Part shown: positions 30,611-40,248 of the stretch, piece by piece
How positions within the stretch are numbered: the stretch's first letter is position 1
How the letters are laid out: every line of letters starts with the position of its first letter
Assembly (NCBI RefSeq): GCF_000835495.1
Contig: NW_015622544.1
Location: 2,198,855 to 2,262,854 of the forward strand
Length of the DNA stretch: 64,000 nt
DNA from: Cladophialophora immunda
Lineage: Eukaryota > Ascomycota > Eurotiomycetes > Chaetothyriales > Herpotrichiellaceae
Direction: 5' to 3'
Position numbers and translations under genes: made by a program
The notes under the pieces: generated by a model
The model's input: the letters and a program-made list of their open reading frames with translations, nothing else
Databases searched by the model: none
What the model was told of the DNA's origin: nothing

Positions 30611-32607
30611 TTAGAAATCGTCATTCATATACCGCTGAAGCCACGCGGTCCTGCCAATCCGGGACCGGATTCGCTTGCCAAATATCCTGCTCGGGAGTCA
30701 GCCTTGTGACGGCTAGGGGTACCTGCAAAATGCATCGCAGACGCAAAACTCACCAGAGAGGGATCGTCAAGAGACAGACGAACAAGAAGAGCCCTCCCAG
30801 GATGCAGAAGACTTCCAAGGGGCCATCTTGAGCCAGCCAATTGTTGACAAAGTAGGTCAGGCCAAAGGTCAGGAGATTTCGGGCGTTAATGGCCACAAAT
30901 GCCTCCTCGTTCAACTTGGGGTAGGAGTCGATCACATAACCAAAGACACAGGTCGATGCAAAGGCCAAACTCATGTTTGCAAACCCAAACGTCAAGACTG
31001 GCCCCAGCCAATGCGTCTGGTAATGCACCGTCGCCCCGAATCCAAAGAAACCCACGGTGCCGAGGATGATGACAACGATGATCAGTACAAGTCGAAATTC
31101 AGGTTCGTAGATTCCTTTGTTCTTCTTTGTCAAGTATAGGCAAATCGCATCGTTGAGGGGCCCGGAGATGACCTCTCCGATCAACGTCAAGATAAAAGGA
31201 GACAAGCTGATCAGCCCGACCTGCGATACCGAAAAGTTGTAAGGCGGAGCCACACTGCGGAAATCGGTCAGCCTGCGCTGAGAGCGACGGGGTCCGGAGG
31301 TGCGACAAATGGAGGGGACTTACAATATCACTCCGTTGACCACAGCTGCAGATATCCTGTTAGCTTTTGTCCCTCTGACAAATTGTTGAGCCAACGAGAG
31401 AACTTACAGAAGACAACAATCCAGGTCAAGGTCGTGCCATACATGAGGAATCCCCAAAATACCGCTGGATAAAAGAAAAGCAACACAGGGCGTGTAAAGA
31501 TCTTGTAGATCGGAGCATAGCTGTATCGTCCAGTGAAAATCCTCAGCGACTGCCAGAATGTCATCTTGGGTTCAGCGGATCCACGCGTGACAGTATAAGA
31601 CAGATGTTTGTCCTTCTCTCCCTGAGCTTGAGAGATATCGTGTTCGTGTCCCAACTTCATGTGGACGTGTTGTGCACCAGGCTTCTCAGGATCAGTGCCG
31701 ACTGTATCGGCAACCGGAACCACCACGACAGCGTCTCGTCGATACGTGGTTTCAGGGACGAAGAAGAATACGGCGAACATGAGCACGCCGAACATGATGG
31801 CGCATACCCCGAAGGTCCATTCATACCCATCATATTCGATTATGTATCCAGCAACTAAGGCGCCACCAGAGATTCCCTGATTCAGGGTCAGTAAAAGGGT
31901 TTTGACGGAGGTGAAAGTTTGCAAGGAGAATTACCGTCAGGAGAAACAAGTTCCACACCGCAATTCGGGTGGCCCTTTCGTGAACAAAGTAGAGGTCACC
32001 AATGGTACATTGGACAAGGACCTATGTGCAACACAGATTAGCACATTTCGCGGTTTCGGGATTGGATTTCGAGTACCTCATACGGTGCCATGCCAACACC
32101 ACTAATCACCCTTGAAGCCAGGAAGCTGCTGTAATTGCCGGCCTTCGCACCCCAAACAGAGCAAGCAAACATGATGCAGCTGGCAAGGATATAGATTGGT
32201 CTCTTTCCGTATATTTTGGCCAAAGGATTGGTCAAGAACAATCCGAGCCCGATGGTGAGAATCAGCCACGCGGTGGCCTGGGACAAGATTTCGACCGTGA
32301 TGTGGAGTTGAGCCGATATCTCAACGAAACCGGGACTCAACATGGGACCGAACGCTCCCACGACGGCGGCGGAGAGCGAGACAATGAGGAGAATCATTTC
32401 CTTCTTCCATTGTGGCCAATTCAAAGGATCATTTGGAGAGTCCGAGGGCTGAGGAATCAGGATGATGTTTGAAAACCTGCCCTTCCCATGCTTCAGCAAC
32501 TCTCGCGGAATCTCGGAGTACTCTGCTGGCAGGTCATCCTGATCGCTCATGAAAGACGTGCCAGGCACATTTTCCAATTTCTTGCAGTCGAGGATTCCGA
32601 AAGGCAT
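30611..32607 (-). CDS. Major facilitator superfamily transporter (DHA1-like)
   Basis: Twelve-helix proton-coupled transporter of the fungal drug:H+ antiporter-1 type, plasma membrane. Six exons (32077-32607, 31935-32021, 31408-31876, 31324-31345, 30754-31254, 30611-30686) give 561 residues. The N-terminal signature is SDSPNDPLNWPQWKK; the first six-helix half has LTIGLGLFLTNPLAKIYGKR and SRVISGVGMAPYE, then a charged cytosolic loop (about residues 255-310), then the second half beginning near the MYGTTLTWIVVF helix. Exon 4 is a 22-nt microexon that restores TWIVVFSVVNGVIFVAPPYNF across two introns. The last exon supplies the usual cytosolic tail (IFGKRIRSRIGRTAWLQ). The start at MPFGILDCKKLENVPGT fits the family; an upstream ATG at 32667 would add 20 residues. 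It neighbours a flavin monooxygenase and a P450, so export or uptake of their substrate is likely. Confidence 0.9.
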
Positions 32608-33774
32608 CTTGTTCAGATATTGTTTTCTCGGTATGAAGCCAGTGGCGAGGCTGGGAGAGGAAAACACTGCTGTGTACTCTGGGAAAGCTCCAGGTTAAGT
32701 ATTGAAAGATGTCCGCAACCCCCTCCGCACTGTTCTGGACGCAGAGGTTTTGCTTGTGGTGCCAGACCCCTGCAAGCGTTTGAGCATGTGCTAGAAGCAA
32801 GCGAGAGTGGCTGTCCCGCTGCCTGGGCTGCCCAGTAGACGTTGGGCGAGATGGATCGGAAGTGGTACTCTGAGGATTAGTGGCATAAAGCCTCGCCTGT
32901 GCATCTGAATTCAAGAGTCCATTGCCGCAGCAGTCGGAATTTTTCGCGAGGGAATGCCGGAATACTCCCACTGACGAGCACTGAAGAGGGTCACCAGGCG
33001 TGGGCGACTTGCGTCTGGGGATCAGCGGTGCACTATGGTGTAGATTGAGCAAGACGCATTAGGACATGCATCTACCCCAGCTCGACCAAGTGGGATATGG
33101 TGGGGTTCGTCTTCGGATGGTGCACGGTTGTCGATCAGTCTTTCGAGACAAGCTTGCGTGGAATTCCATCTCTTCACGATAGTGATACTCGTTTCGAGAA
33201 CGCCCTCTGGGGTGACAGTATCCCGGCAGTTGAGCTGACTTTCAGACGTGGAGGTGTATCTCAGATTCGAGTCGACCACTTTCCACCTGTATTGCTGGCT
33301 TCGAGCAAGATTTGAGAATGTAGCTGCTGGTTTGGGGGTTCGTGGCTTTGCGAAGTCCCCTCCAATCTTTGTGCTCTGTCTGACGGCGATTCGTCCAGCT
33401 TGGATTTGGGCATGTCTGTGGTCATGGCGGGTATAGAGGTGAACACTGATTCCGGCGGTCCCAGGAAAAAGGCAGTGGATCAACTCCGCGCTAATAGCAA
33501 GTTTTACTCAATGCATAAGTCAGAGGCACTCGCAGGGAGGCTGTGAAGATAGCAGATCTGTCATTGAAGCGTAGATGCATGTAGAAAACACGGTAGAGAG
33601 TGGGAGAGAAGAAGTCAGAATAAGACTCGGGCGGACGTGCGAAAAGAGCCGCATCGAGCGACCACCTGCGCGGGAAGTGCCCGTCACCATCACCAGCTGA
33701 TGACCTTGGACTCAATCATCCTTGTTTCTCAGTTACATGGTCTAACACTGCTTTTGCTGCTGCTCTCTTATGAG
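32608..33774. other. Intergenic, nothing recognised
   Basis: About 1.17 kb between the MFS start and the monooxygenase stop. Short open frames on both strands show no domain. It should contain the MFS promoter. Confidence 0.5.
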
Positions 33775-35173
33775 CTATGCGAGCTGGTCAATCTCTTGAG
33801 CAAGCATCGTCTGCACTCCATTTGAAGTCGATTGCTCCGTCACGCTGTCAGTCTTTACCGATGCGCCTCGATCCAGCTTCTTCAGCACATCGTCTACAAC
33901 TTCATACGCGTGTTTCTCTGCGTCGAAATCCAGAAGCCACGCTTCCCTCTTCAAGTGCAAAGACTTGACGTCCTTCCATATCTTGTCCCAGTCGGCCTTG
34001 TGCCACTGCTCGCGCGTCGTGATCCCAGTCTGCTGCGCTCGGTGGACACGCTCATATCGGATGGCTTCATATGCCCGGATGGCTCGAGGAACATTGTCCT
34101 TGCCGCTCTTCTCCAATGTGATAGCAAGAGTCACTCCGTCTTCCATTGATTGGCTTGCTCCTTGGATTGATGTTGGCAAAAACGGGTGTGCCGCATCACC
34201 GATCAGTGCAATCCGAGCCTTCGGCGAGATGAAGGTTGGCAATGGATCTCGAAAGACAAGCTTATAATCGACGAGGCGCTCTGGAGGAGTGGCGTCAACA
34301 ATGTCATGGACTATTGGAGCCCAGCCTTGCAGGTTCCGCTTGACTTCCTCCTTGTCGCCCGGGAATTGCCAATCCTCATCAATGTCCGCATCATCCTTGT
34401 GCGTCAGGACCCAGCTGAACTCGGTACCGTTCTTTATTGATGCGGCCAGGAAATGCTTGTCTTCGCCGATCTGCAGCAAAAATCAGAGAGTGGTACATTG
34501 AGCAGGAGAGTACCATGCTTACCCAGCCAGAATGAGAATCGCCGTTGACCACCAAATGCTTCGTCCTTTCATTCTTGGCTAGATCGTCCGAGGGAAACCA
34601 AGATCGATACACCGCATATCCTGAGGCCTTGGGTCGGTCTTCAAAACCGAGCACAATCTTCCTTCCTGCTGACTTAACACCTTCGGCTGCAAACACACAG
34701 TCGGCCGCCAGCCTCTCGCCGTTCACAATCACACCCGCTTCTGTGTCCGTCTCGAAGTAATCCGTCACTTGTTGACCAAGTCGGATATCAATTCCTCTCG
34801 CTTTGGCGTGCTCGAAGACAACATTGTGGATCTCCCCCCTATGACCATTGATCCGTCTGCCCCATTGCTTCTCGACATCCCATATTTGCCTCGTAGCGAA
34901 GGTTCCTTTCCAATCATAAAAATCAAGACCTTCACTGTGATGGCTAATTGGTTCTAGCTCCTCGACCACACCTTCCCATCGTTCAAAGATATGACCAGAG
35001 TTTGATGAAAAGCTAATGATATCCCCTAGCGGTTTCAGTTCAGCGACTCTCTCAAGCAATATCACGGAATGGCCCTTTCGATCACATTCTATTGCCGCAC
35101 ATAGTCCGGCGAATCCAGCACCGACAATGATCACCTTGATGCCAGAGGCCGGTAACCTCGCGAAGCTGGACAT
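33775..35173 (-). CDS. FAD-dependent monooxygenase (salicylate-hydroxylase-like)
   Basis: Group A flavoprotein hydroxylase acting on an aromatic or polyketide-like substrate with NAD(P)H and O2. Two exons (34523-35173, 33775-34470) give 448 residues. The FAD-binding Rossmann motif is at the N-terminus (VIIVGAGFAGLCAAIECDRKG then VILLE), and the second FAD motif is ALIGDAAHPFLPTSIQGASQ in the C-terminal half. The middle has the conserved R(G)EIHNVVFEHA-type segment and DCVFAAEGVKS, a DG-motif variant in which the usual Asp-Gly is Glu-Gly. There is no signal or membrane segment. The gene is divergent from a P450 740 bp away and points the same way as the MFS transporter, forming a three-gene group. 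The exact substrate cannot be read from the sequence. Confidence 0.9.
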
Positions 35174-35912
35174 CTTGTATAGGTCGCTTTCGTCACAATG
35201 CTCGTTGAAAATGCAGAAGGCAAGGCTAAACCGAGGAGGCTTTTCATGCGAGGCGATATAAAACCTTCCAGATCTCTTTCATGGAAATGGTTGTATGTTT
35301 TGGTCGCTTCAACACTCTCTCGGCCCCAGGCACCATCGACTGTTCCCATGGTCTTTCCCACGAGTGGGTTGCCCACCAGCACCGTCCACTATCCAAATCG
35401 AGAATCGATGCACGGCATGGAGAAGGAAAGCCTGAGACGGGGGTTTTCCGGCACCTGGTCAACACTCACAACTGCCGAAGATCTCGACCATAGTCGGGCT
35501 CTGGCGTACGATGGGCCTTCTCCGCACATGCGCTGCCGCCCCACGAAGAGCGGATCTTCGCTCCATGAAAAGCAGCCCAGTCAATGTGGCAGGTCCTTCT
35601 CCCGCCAATGATGAATGCGCCATTGACCTAAAGAAGAGGTTTGTTTAGTAGGTTGCTGCCAGATTCCAGAATCGGTGGAGGGGGATACAGCGGCAATGCT
35701 CCGGTAGCTCCCCAATTTTCCTGGATTCTCTCTTCTGTGTGCGTCCTCTGAATATTCGTGGAGGAATTGTTTCATAGCTGTGAGTCTTGCTCCTTCGTTG
35801 TTGTTGCTTCTCGCTGAGACCAATAAGCTGCCACGCTTCCACGATCAAGCGATTCTCCCTGGCAGCGTTTTGAAGCAAGAAATTGTTGCTGTGTCGAAAG
35901 ACTCCATCAAAG
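35174..35912. promoter_or_regulatory. Bidirectional promoter region of the monooxygenase and P450 genes
   Basis: The 739 bp between divergent start codons must contain both promoters, and shared regulation is possible. Minus-strand open frames here (for example 35581-35823) have no recognisable content. I found no clear regulator-binding repeat. Confidence 0.5.
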
Positions 35913-37583
35913 ATGAGCTGGTTGACTATCTTCTACGTCTGGTCCGGTGTGACAGGTCTGTTGTTCCTGGGAGTGCTTGGTGTCGTGATTCACGATGTCA
36001 TTCTATGGAAACGAATGCCGCCAGGGCCTCAGCCTTTGCCATTCATCGGTAACAAATTGGACGTTCCAGCCAAGTACCCATGGATTCAGTTTCAGGAATG
36101 GTCGAGGAAATACGGGCCTATTTACACCTTGTGGTTCGGTCGGCGGCCGACTGTGATCATTTCTGATCCCAATGTGGCGGTGGATTTGCTCGAGAAGCGC
36201 TCCCACAAGTACAGCTCGCGCCCTCGTTTCGTTGCCATGGGGGAGATCTTCTGGGATATGAGCAGTATCCTCGTGCAACCATACGGAAAAGACTGGTCTG
36301 TACGTCGGAAAGCCCTGCACAGTGTGCTCACCCAGAAAGCGCTTCAGCACTATAAACCCGTCCAGGAAGCCGAAGCCGCACGTCTCTGTCATCAACTCCT
36401 CGAGCATCCAGAAGACTTGGACAATCTCCTGAACCGGTTCACGGCATCGATCGTGTTTACCATCGCCTATGGACACCGTATTGACAGTATGCAATCGCCG
36501 ATCATCCGCCAACGGATGAAGATCATGCATTGGAATGCTGCCCTCAATGTCCCCGGTCGGTATCTTGTTGAGTCATTCCCCATTCTCAAGCATGTCCCCG
36601 ATGCTTTGGCGCCTTGGAAGCGAGAAATCAAATCCTGGGGCAAGGAAGAAGAGCAAGCCAACGCCCAATTGCTCGACTACGTCCGCGAGGATATTGAAAA
36701 TGCAAAGAGACCCGGTGCTCCGCCGCTTCCCAACAGTCTGGCCAAGCAGCTGCTGGAGAACCGCGCTGCAGATCCTTCTGCATTCGCCCTTCTGCGCGAA
36801 AGGGACTTCGCGAGTTTACCGGCCTCGGTATTTGGCGCAGGCGCAGACACCACGGCATCGACCCTGTCTTCCGCGATTCTGGCCATCATCAATAACCAAG
36901 AAGTCCTCGCGGCCGCGCACGCCGAGCTCGACGCGGTGATCGGCCAAGACCGCCTGCCGGGCTACACGGACGAAGCCTCACTTCCGTACATCAAAGCCAT
37001 CTGCAAGGAAGCCCTTCGCTGGCGCCCCGTGGCCGTGCTGGGCGGCACACCGCACGCGAGCACGGAAGCAGACACCTACAACGGCTACTACATTCCCAAG
37101 GGCACCAACATCCTCGGCAACAGCTGGGCCATCAACCTCAACGAGCGATACTACCCGAACCCGGACCACTTCAACCCGCTGCGCTTCCTCGACGTCGACG
37201 ACCCGGCCTCGCTGGGCTACCTGCCCAAGGAATACCTCGCGTCCACGCCCCTGGAACGCGGTAACCCCCACCCCTCGAAGCTGGGCCACTCGTCGTTCGG
37301 CTGGGGCCGCCGCATCTGCCCTGGCGCCGACCTGGCCTCGAACAACCTGTACATCGCCATGGCGCGCGTGCTGTGGTGCTTCGACATCCGCCCGACCAAG
37401 GGCTACGTGTACGACACGTACGACTACACGGACGGCTTCAACATCCGCCCCAACGGGTACAAGTGCGACATCACCATCCGGAGCGAGCGCCACATGCAAG
37501 TGCTGGAGAAGGACTACCAAGAGGCCCGGGATTATCTGATGCGGCATTTCCCCTTGTTCAAGGAGCACGAGATTGTGGTGTGA
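35913..37583 (+). CDS. Cytochrome P450 monooxygenase
   Basis: Haem-thiolate monooxygenase anchored in the ER membrane. Single exon, 556 residues. An N-terminal membrane anchor (MSWLTIFYVWSGVTGLLFLG) is followed by the proline-rich hinge MPPGPQPLPFIGN. The I-helix oxygen-activation motif is FGAGADTTAS, the K-helix ExxR is KEALRWRP, the PERF-like block is HFNPLRFL, and the haem loop is FGWGRRICPG with Cys469 as axial ligand. The start at 35913 is the first in-frame ATG and gives the anchor directly. It resembles fungal P450s of the O-methylsterigmatocystin-oxidoreductase-like annotation group, which names similarity only and does not predict substrate. It is divergent from the flavin monooxygenase and convergent with VMS1. 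The 3' half is clearly GC-richer at third positions than the 5' half. Confidence 0.93.
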   Translation: MSWLTIFYVWSGVTGLLFLGVLGVVIHDVILWKRMPPGPQPLPFIGNKLDVPAKYPWIQFQEWSRKYGPIYTLWFGRRPTVIISDPNVAVDLLEKRSHKYSSRPRFVAMGEIFWDMSSILVQPYGKDWSVRRKALHSVLTQKALQHYKPVQEAEAARLCHQLLEHPEDLDNLLNRFTASIVFTIAYGHRIDSMQSPIIRQRMKIMHWNAALNVPGRYLVESFPILKHVPDALAPWKREIKSWGKEEEQANAQLLDYVREDIENAKRPGAPPLPNSLAKQLLENRAADPSAFALLRERDFASLPASVFGAGADTTASTLSSAILAIINNQEVLAAAHAELDAVIGQDRLPGYTDEASLPYIKAICKEALRWRPVAVLGGTPHASTEADTYNGYYIPKGTNILGNSWAINLNERYYPNPDHFNPLRFLDVDDPASLGYLPKEYLASTPLERGNPHPSKLGHSSFGWGRRICPGADLASNNLYIAMARVLWCFDIRPTKGYVYDTYDYTDGFNIRPNGYKCDITIRSERHMQVLEKDYQEARDYLMRHFPLFKEHEIVV

Positions 37584-37891
37584 GAGGTGGTAAGTGAGTG
37601 AGTGGCACGAGGATAGAGAGTAGCTGTCTTTGAGGTCGGAGGGTGTTGGCTCCACTAGCGACGAGGCTGAGAATTGTAGATATTTTGCGCATCGACACAC
37701 AATCAGGCAGGCGAGACTGATCTTTGTCGACGAGCGTATGTCGCTCGCAAGGGGAGAAGATCATGAACCTAGACGACTTGCACTTTTGGGCTTTCCAATA
37801 GATTCGCTTGCCGGAAAAAGACTGCCATCTGAAAAAGACGCCAATTAGATCACCTTCACGGCTCTCAAGCATCTCGTGAAGCAAGGCTAAC
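37584..37891. other. Short convergent intergenic region
   Basis: About 310 bp between the stops of the P450 and VMS1; 3' UTRs only, nothing else seen. Confidence 0.5.
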
Positions 37892-39850
37892 TCAGCCCGC
37901 GTCCTGCATGCGTCGGATCCGCGCCTCAGCGGCCCTTGCCCTCCGTTCCCTCTCCAGCCTCATGCGCATTTCGGGGGTTAATCCGCGCACCTCTTCCTCT
38001 CGCTTCTCTGCGCCAGTCTTCTCCACTGCGGCTGCGAGCGTCTTGCCAGCTCCGGCTTTCCTTTCTATCCTGGTCAAGTTGCGCTTTTCCTCCTCCAGCC
38101 GGAGATGTTCTAGGCCAGCCTTTCTGCGCTGTGCCTCCGCCGCTTCAGAGGCCGCTTTTTCCTGTGCCGTCTTTGCATCAGCTTCTTCTTGCGAGAGTGG
38201 CGAGGGGACATGCGCTGCGGACCAGTCGAAGGTTTTTTCACCAAGTTGGTGACGAGCGATGCGGAAGGCGTCTCTCGTTTTGGCGTCGCCAGCGATTTCG
38301 TATGCTGTTTTGCCGTCGCCGTTCTTTACGGTCGGGTCAGCCTTCGTCTTGGTAAGGAGGGCCAATACTAATGCTGGTGAATTGGTCGACGCAGAAAGGT
38401 GGAGCGGAGTCGGGGCATGATGGTGGTCAGAAGGAGGGAAGAAGGTGAAATCCGGGGATAGTTCGTTCTTGGTCAAATAAAGTAAGACGCCAGGTGCCTT
38501 TGAACGTCGAATTAGGCCTTGTAGCTGAGAAGTATGAAACTGTGCCAGTTCCTCCTCCTTACTCAGCTTCTGGGCTTGAGGTTTCGGTTTCGACTCCTTC
38601 GCAGCAGCCTTCTCAAGTGATTGCTTCTCAGCCGCTGGTTCAACAAGCTTGCCGACCTTGAGTCTGGTCAGCTCTTGAAACGAACGTAAAAGCTCGGCCT
38701 GCGTCGCTCGCCGTGTGCTGAAAGGGAAGCCGCGTATCCTCTTGTCGTTGCTTCTTAAGACTTGGCCATCGTAAGGTCCGAACAAAGTCCTTCTATTGGT
38801 GCTTCCGGTAGCTCGAATAAACAGTAGTTCGGCGGAGTCGACCATCCCTTTCCATTCCGATAGCACTGCTCTAACGTCCGCTTCCAGGGCCATCTCGTTA
38901 TACCTCCGGATGGATGAACCCGCAGAGTGGGCGTTTCCTTTCGCGTTGTCATTTGCGGATTGAGAGCCACCTTGTTTCCGTCTCGTGGTATATCGATGGA
39001 ACGTCTTATGAGCCCTAACGATAGCGTGGCGCTCCTCAATCCCGCCGGGGCCTTTCCTCAACTCTGGCACCAGCGAGACGACCATGGCGGCAAAATGACC
39101 GCCCCCAATCATGCACAGGAAGAAATGGGGATCTTTACCACCAGCCTGTGATGAGTCTCCGTTCGTCCTCCCACTCTGTTTTGCCACTATCGGTTTGAGC
39201 TGCTTCTTTTGGAGAATTTCCACAAGAGAAGTGGATGCTTGTTCTTGCTCCTCGTTCGACAATATGGCTCGATAGACGCCTAATCCAACGTCGTTTCCGA
39301 TCTTAGGGCTTGTTAACCATAGTAACGGAGCACTGCCGAACCCACGCTTTTTGGAGGCTTCCGTGTCATCGGTCGCAGCTGGATGAGATATCCTGGCCTG
39401 CCGCCGTAGCAGAGAAGTTAGTGTGCTGTCTCCGCCTTTTGCCTCCTCTTCATCTTCCTCATCTGAACCCTCCGAGTCTGACCCTGAGAGTGACTCGTCC
39501 AAGTCACCGATCATCTTCGTAAAAGTGGCTTCGTCAACTGGAGGGATTTGTTTTATGCTGAGTTTGATGTTGTAGCGGTGGAAATCCGACTTGACATGGA
39601 GTCGCTGGTCCTGGACACTGTCCAAGGTGACTCTGCAGAGCGCACATGATGTTGAATTTGCAACACCGTCTTCGCTGGGAGTATTCTCTCGATCGGCAGG
39701 TATACCTTCAGAGCGGGACTCTTGCGGCTGGGGCTGCGAGTGATCTCCTCCGGCAAGAGTTAGGGTTAACAGCAGTTCTGGCGGTAGGTCGTAGATGTAT
39801 AGCGGCCGTCGCAAGAAAGGGTTTGTGTCAATTTGAGTCTTGTCAGCCAT
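37892..39850 (-). CDS. VMS1: Vms1/ANKZF1 peptidyl-tRNA endonuclease of ribosome quality control
   Basis: Releases stalled nascent chains from 60S subunits by cleaving peptidyl-tRNA and recruits Cdc48; acts in the cytosol and at mitochondria. Single exon, 652 residues from MADKTQIDTNPF. Domains in order: a C2H2-type zinc finger (CALCRVTLDSVQDQRLHVKSDFH), an acidic linker (SGSDSEGSDEEDEEE), and the VLRF1 release-factor domain with FFLCMIGGGHFAAMVV, HKTFHRYTTRRKQGGSQ and AHSAGSSIRRYNE. The GSQ glutamine corresponds to the catalytic residue of the family. Two ankyrin-like repeats follow (TPLHLSASTNSPALVLALL, GKTAYEIAGDAKTRDAF), then a long charged helix. The C-terminus carries RERRARAAEAR, matching the Cdc48/p97-binding VIM motif R-x5-AA-x2-R. 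It is divergent from the PARP gene. Confidence 0.95.
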   Translation of the reverse strand: MADKTQIDTNPFLRRPLYIYDLPPELLLTLTLAGGDHSQPQPQESRSEGIPADRENTPSEDGVANSTSCALCRVTLDSVQDQRLHVKSDFHRYNIKLSIKQIPPVDEATFTKMIGDLDESLSGSDSEGSDEEDEEEAKGGDSTLTSLLRRQARISHPAATDDTEASKKRGFGSAPLLWLTSPKIGNDVGLGVYRAILSNEEQEQASTSLVEILQKKQLKPIVAKQSGRTNGDSSQAGGKDPHFFLCMIGGGHFAAMVVSLVPELRKGPGGIEERHAIVRAHKTFHRYTTRRKQGGSQSANDNAKGNAHSAGSSIRRYNEMALEADVRAVLSEWKGMVDSAELLFIRATGSTNRRTLFGPYDGQVLRSNDKRIRGFPFSTRRATQAELLRSFQELTRLKVGKLVEPAAEKQSLEKAAAKESKPKPQAQKLSKEEELAQFHTSQLQGLIRRSKAPGVLLYLTKNELSPDFTFFPPSDHHHAPTPLHLSASTNSPALVLALLTKTKADPTVKNGDGKTAYEIAGDAKTRDAFRIARHQLGEKTFDWSAAHVPSPLSQEEADAKTAQEKAASEAAEAQRRKAGLEHLRLEEEKRNLTRIERKAGAGKTLAAAVEKTGAEKREEEVRGLTPEMRMRLERERRARAAEARIRRMQDAG

Positions 39851-40248
39851 TCTTTGCGCCCGCAAGTGTCGTGGCCCTCAGGCTGTTTGTTTGTGGTATT
39901 TGGATGCCACTCCGCCGATGATTTCCCTTTGCCGGTGCCCTCAACGCAGCGCCCATGTACGTCATCAGCTGTGGATCATGTGATCTCGTGTCGACTGATT
40001 CTGGCCCCGACGCGTTTAGTGAATTGAAGCCTGAAGCTTTGCCTGTTTCTCACCTGCACATCTGCTCCACCATCGACCAACTGCCTGAAGAAAGGGAGCT
40101 GCTGCCTTTGCCCTCACACGCTTCTCTCGTCGATTCGGACTGCCCTGTCTCACTTCTTAAAATGTCTTAAATAAGAAAGGTCTGTCGCTTTCGCTCTTCT
40201 ACCTCCGTGACATCTCGCAACCTCTCTTGATTCAGCGCCCAAGCCAAA
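39851..40248. promoter_or_regulatory. Bidirectional promoter region of VMS1 and the PARP gene
   Basis: 398 bp between divergent start codons. No TATA box is evident; a pyrimidine-rich stretch precedes the PARP ATG. Confidence 0.45.

Noticed and set aside
39758..39770. GTTAGGGTTAAC, telomere-like repeat
   Set aside because: Less than two units of TTAGGG, inside the VMS1 coding sequence; chance similarity.
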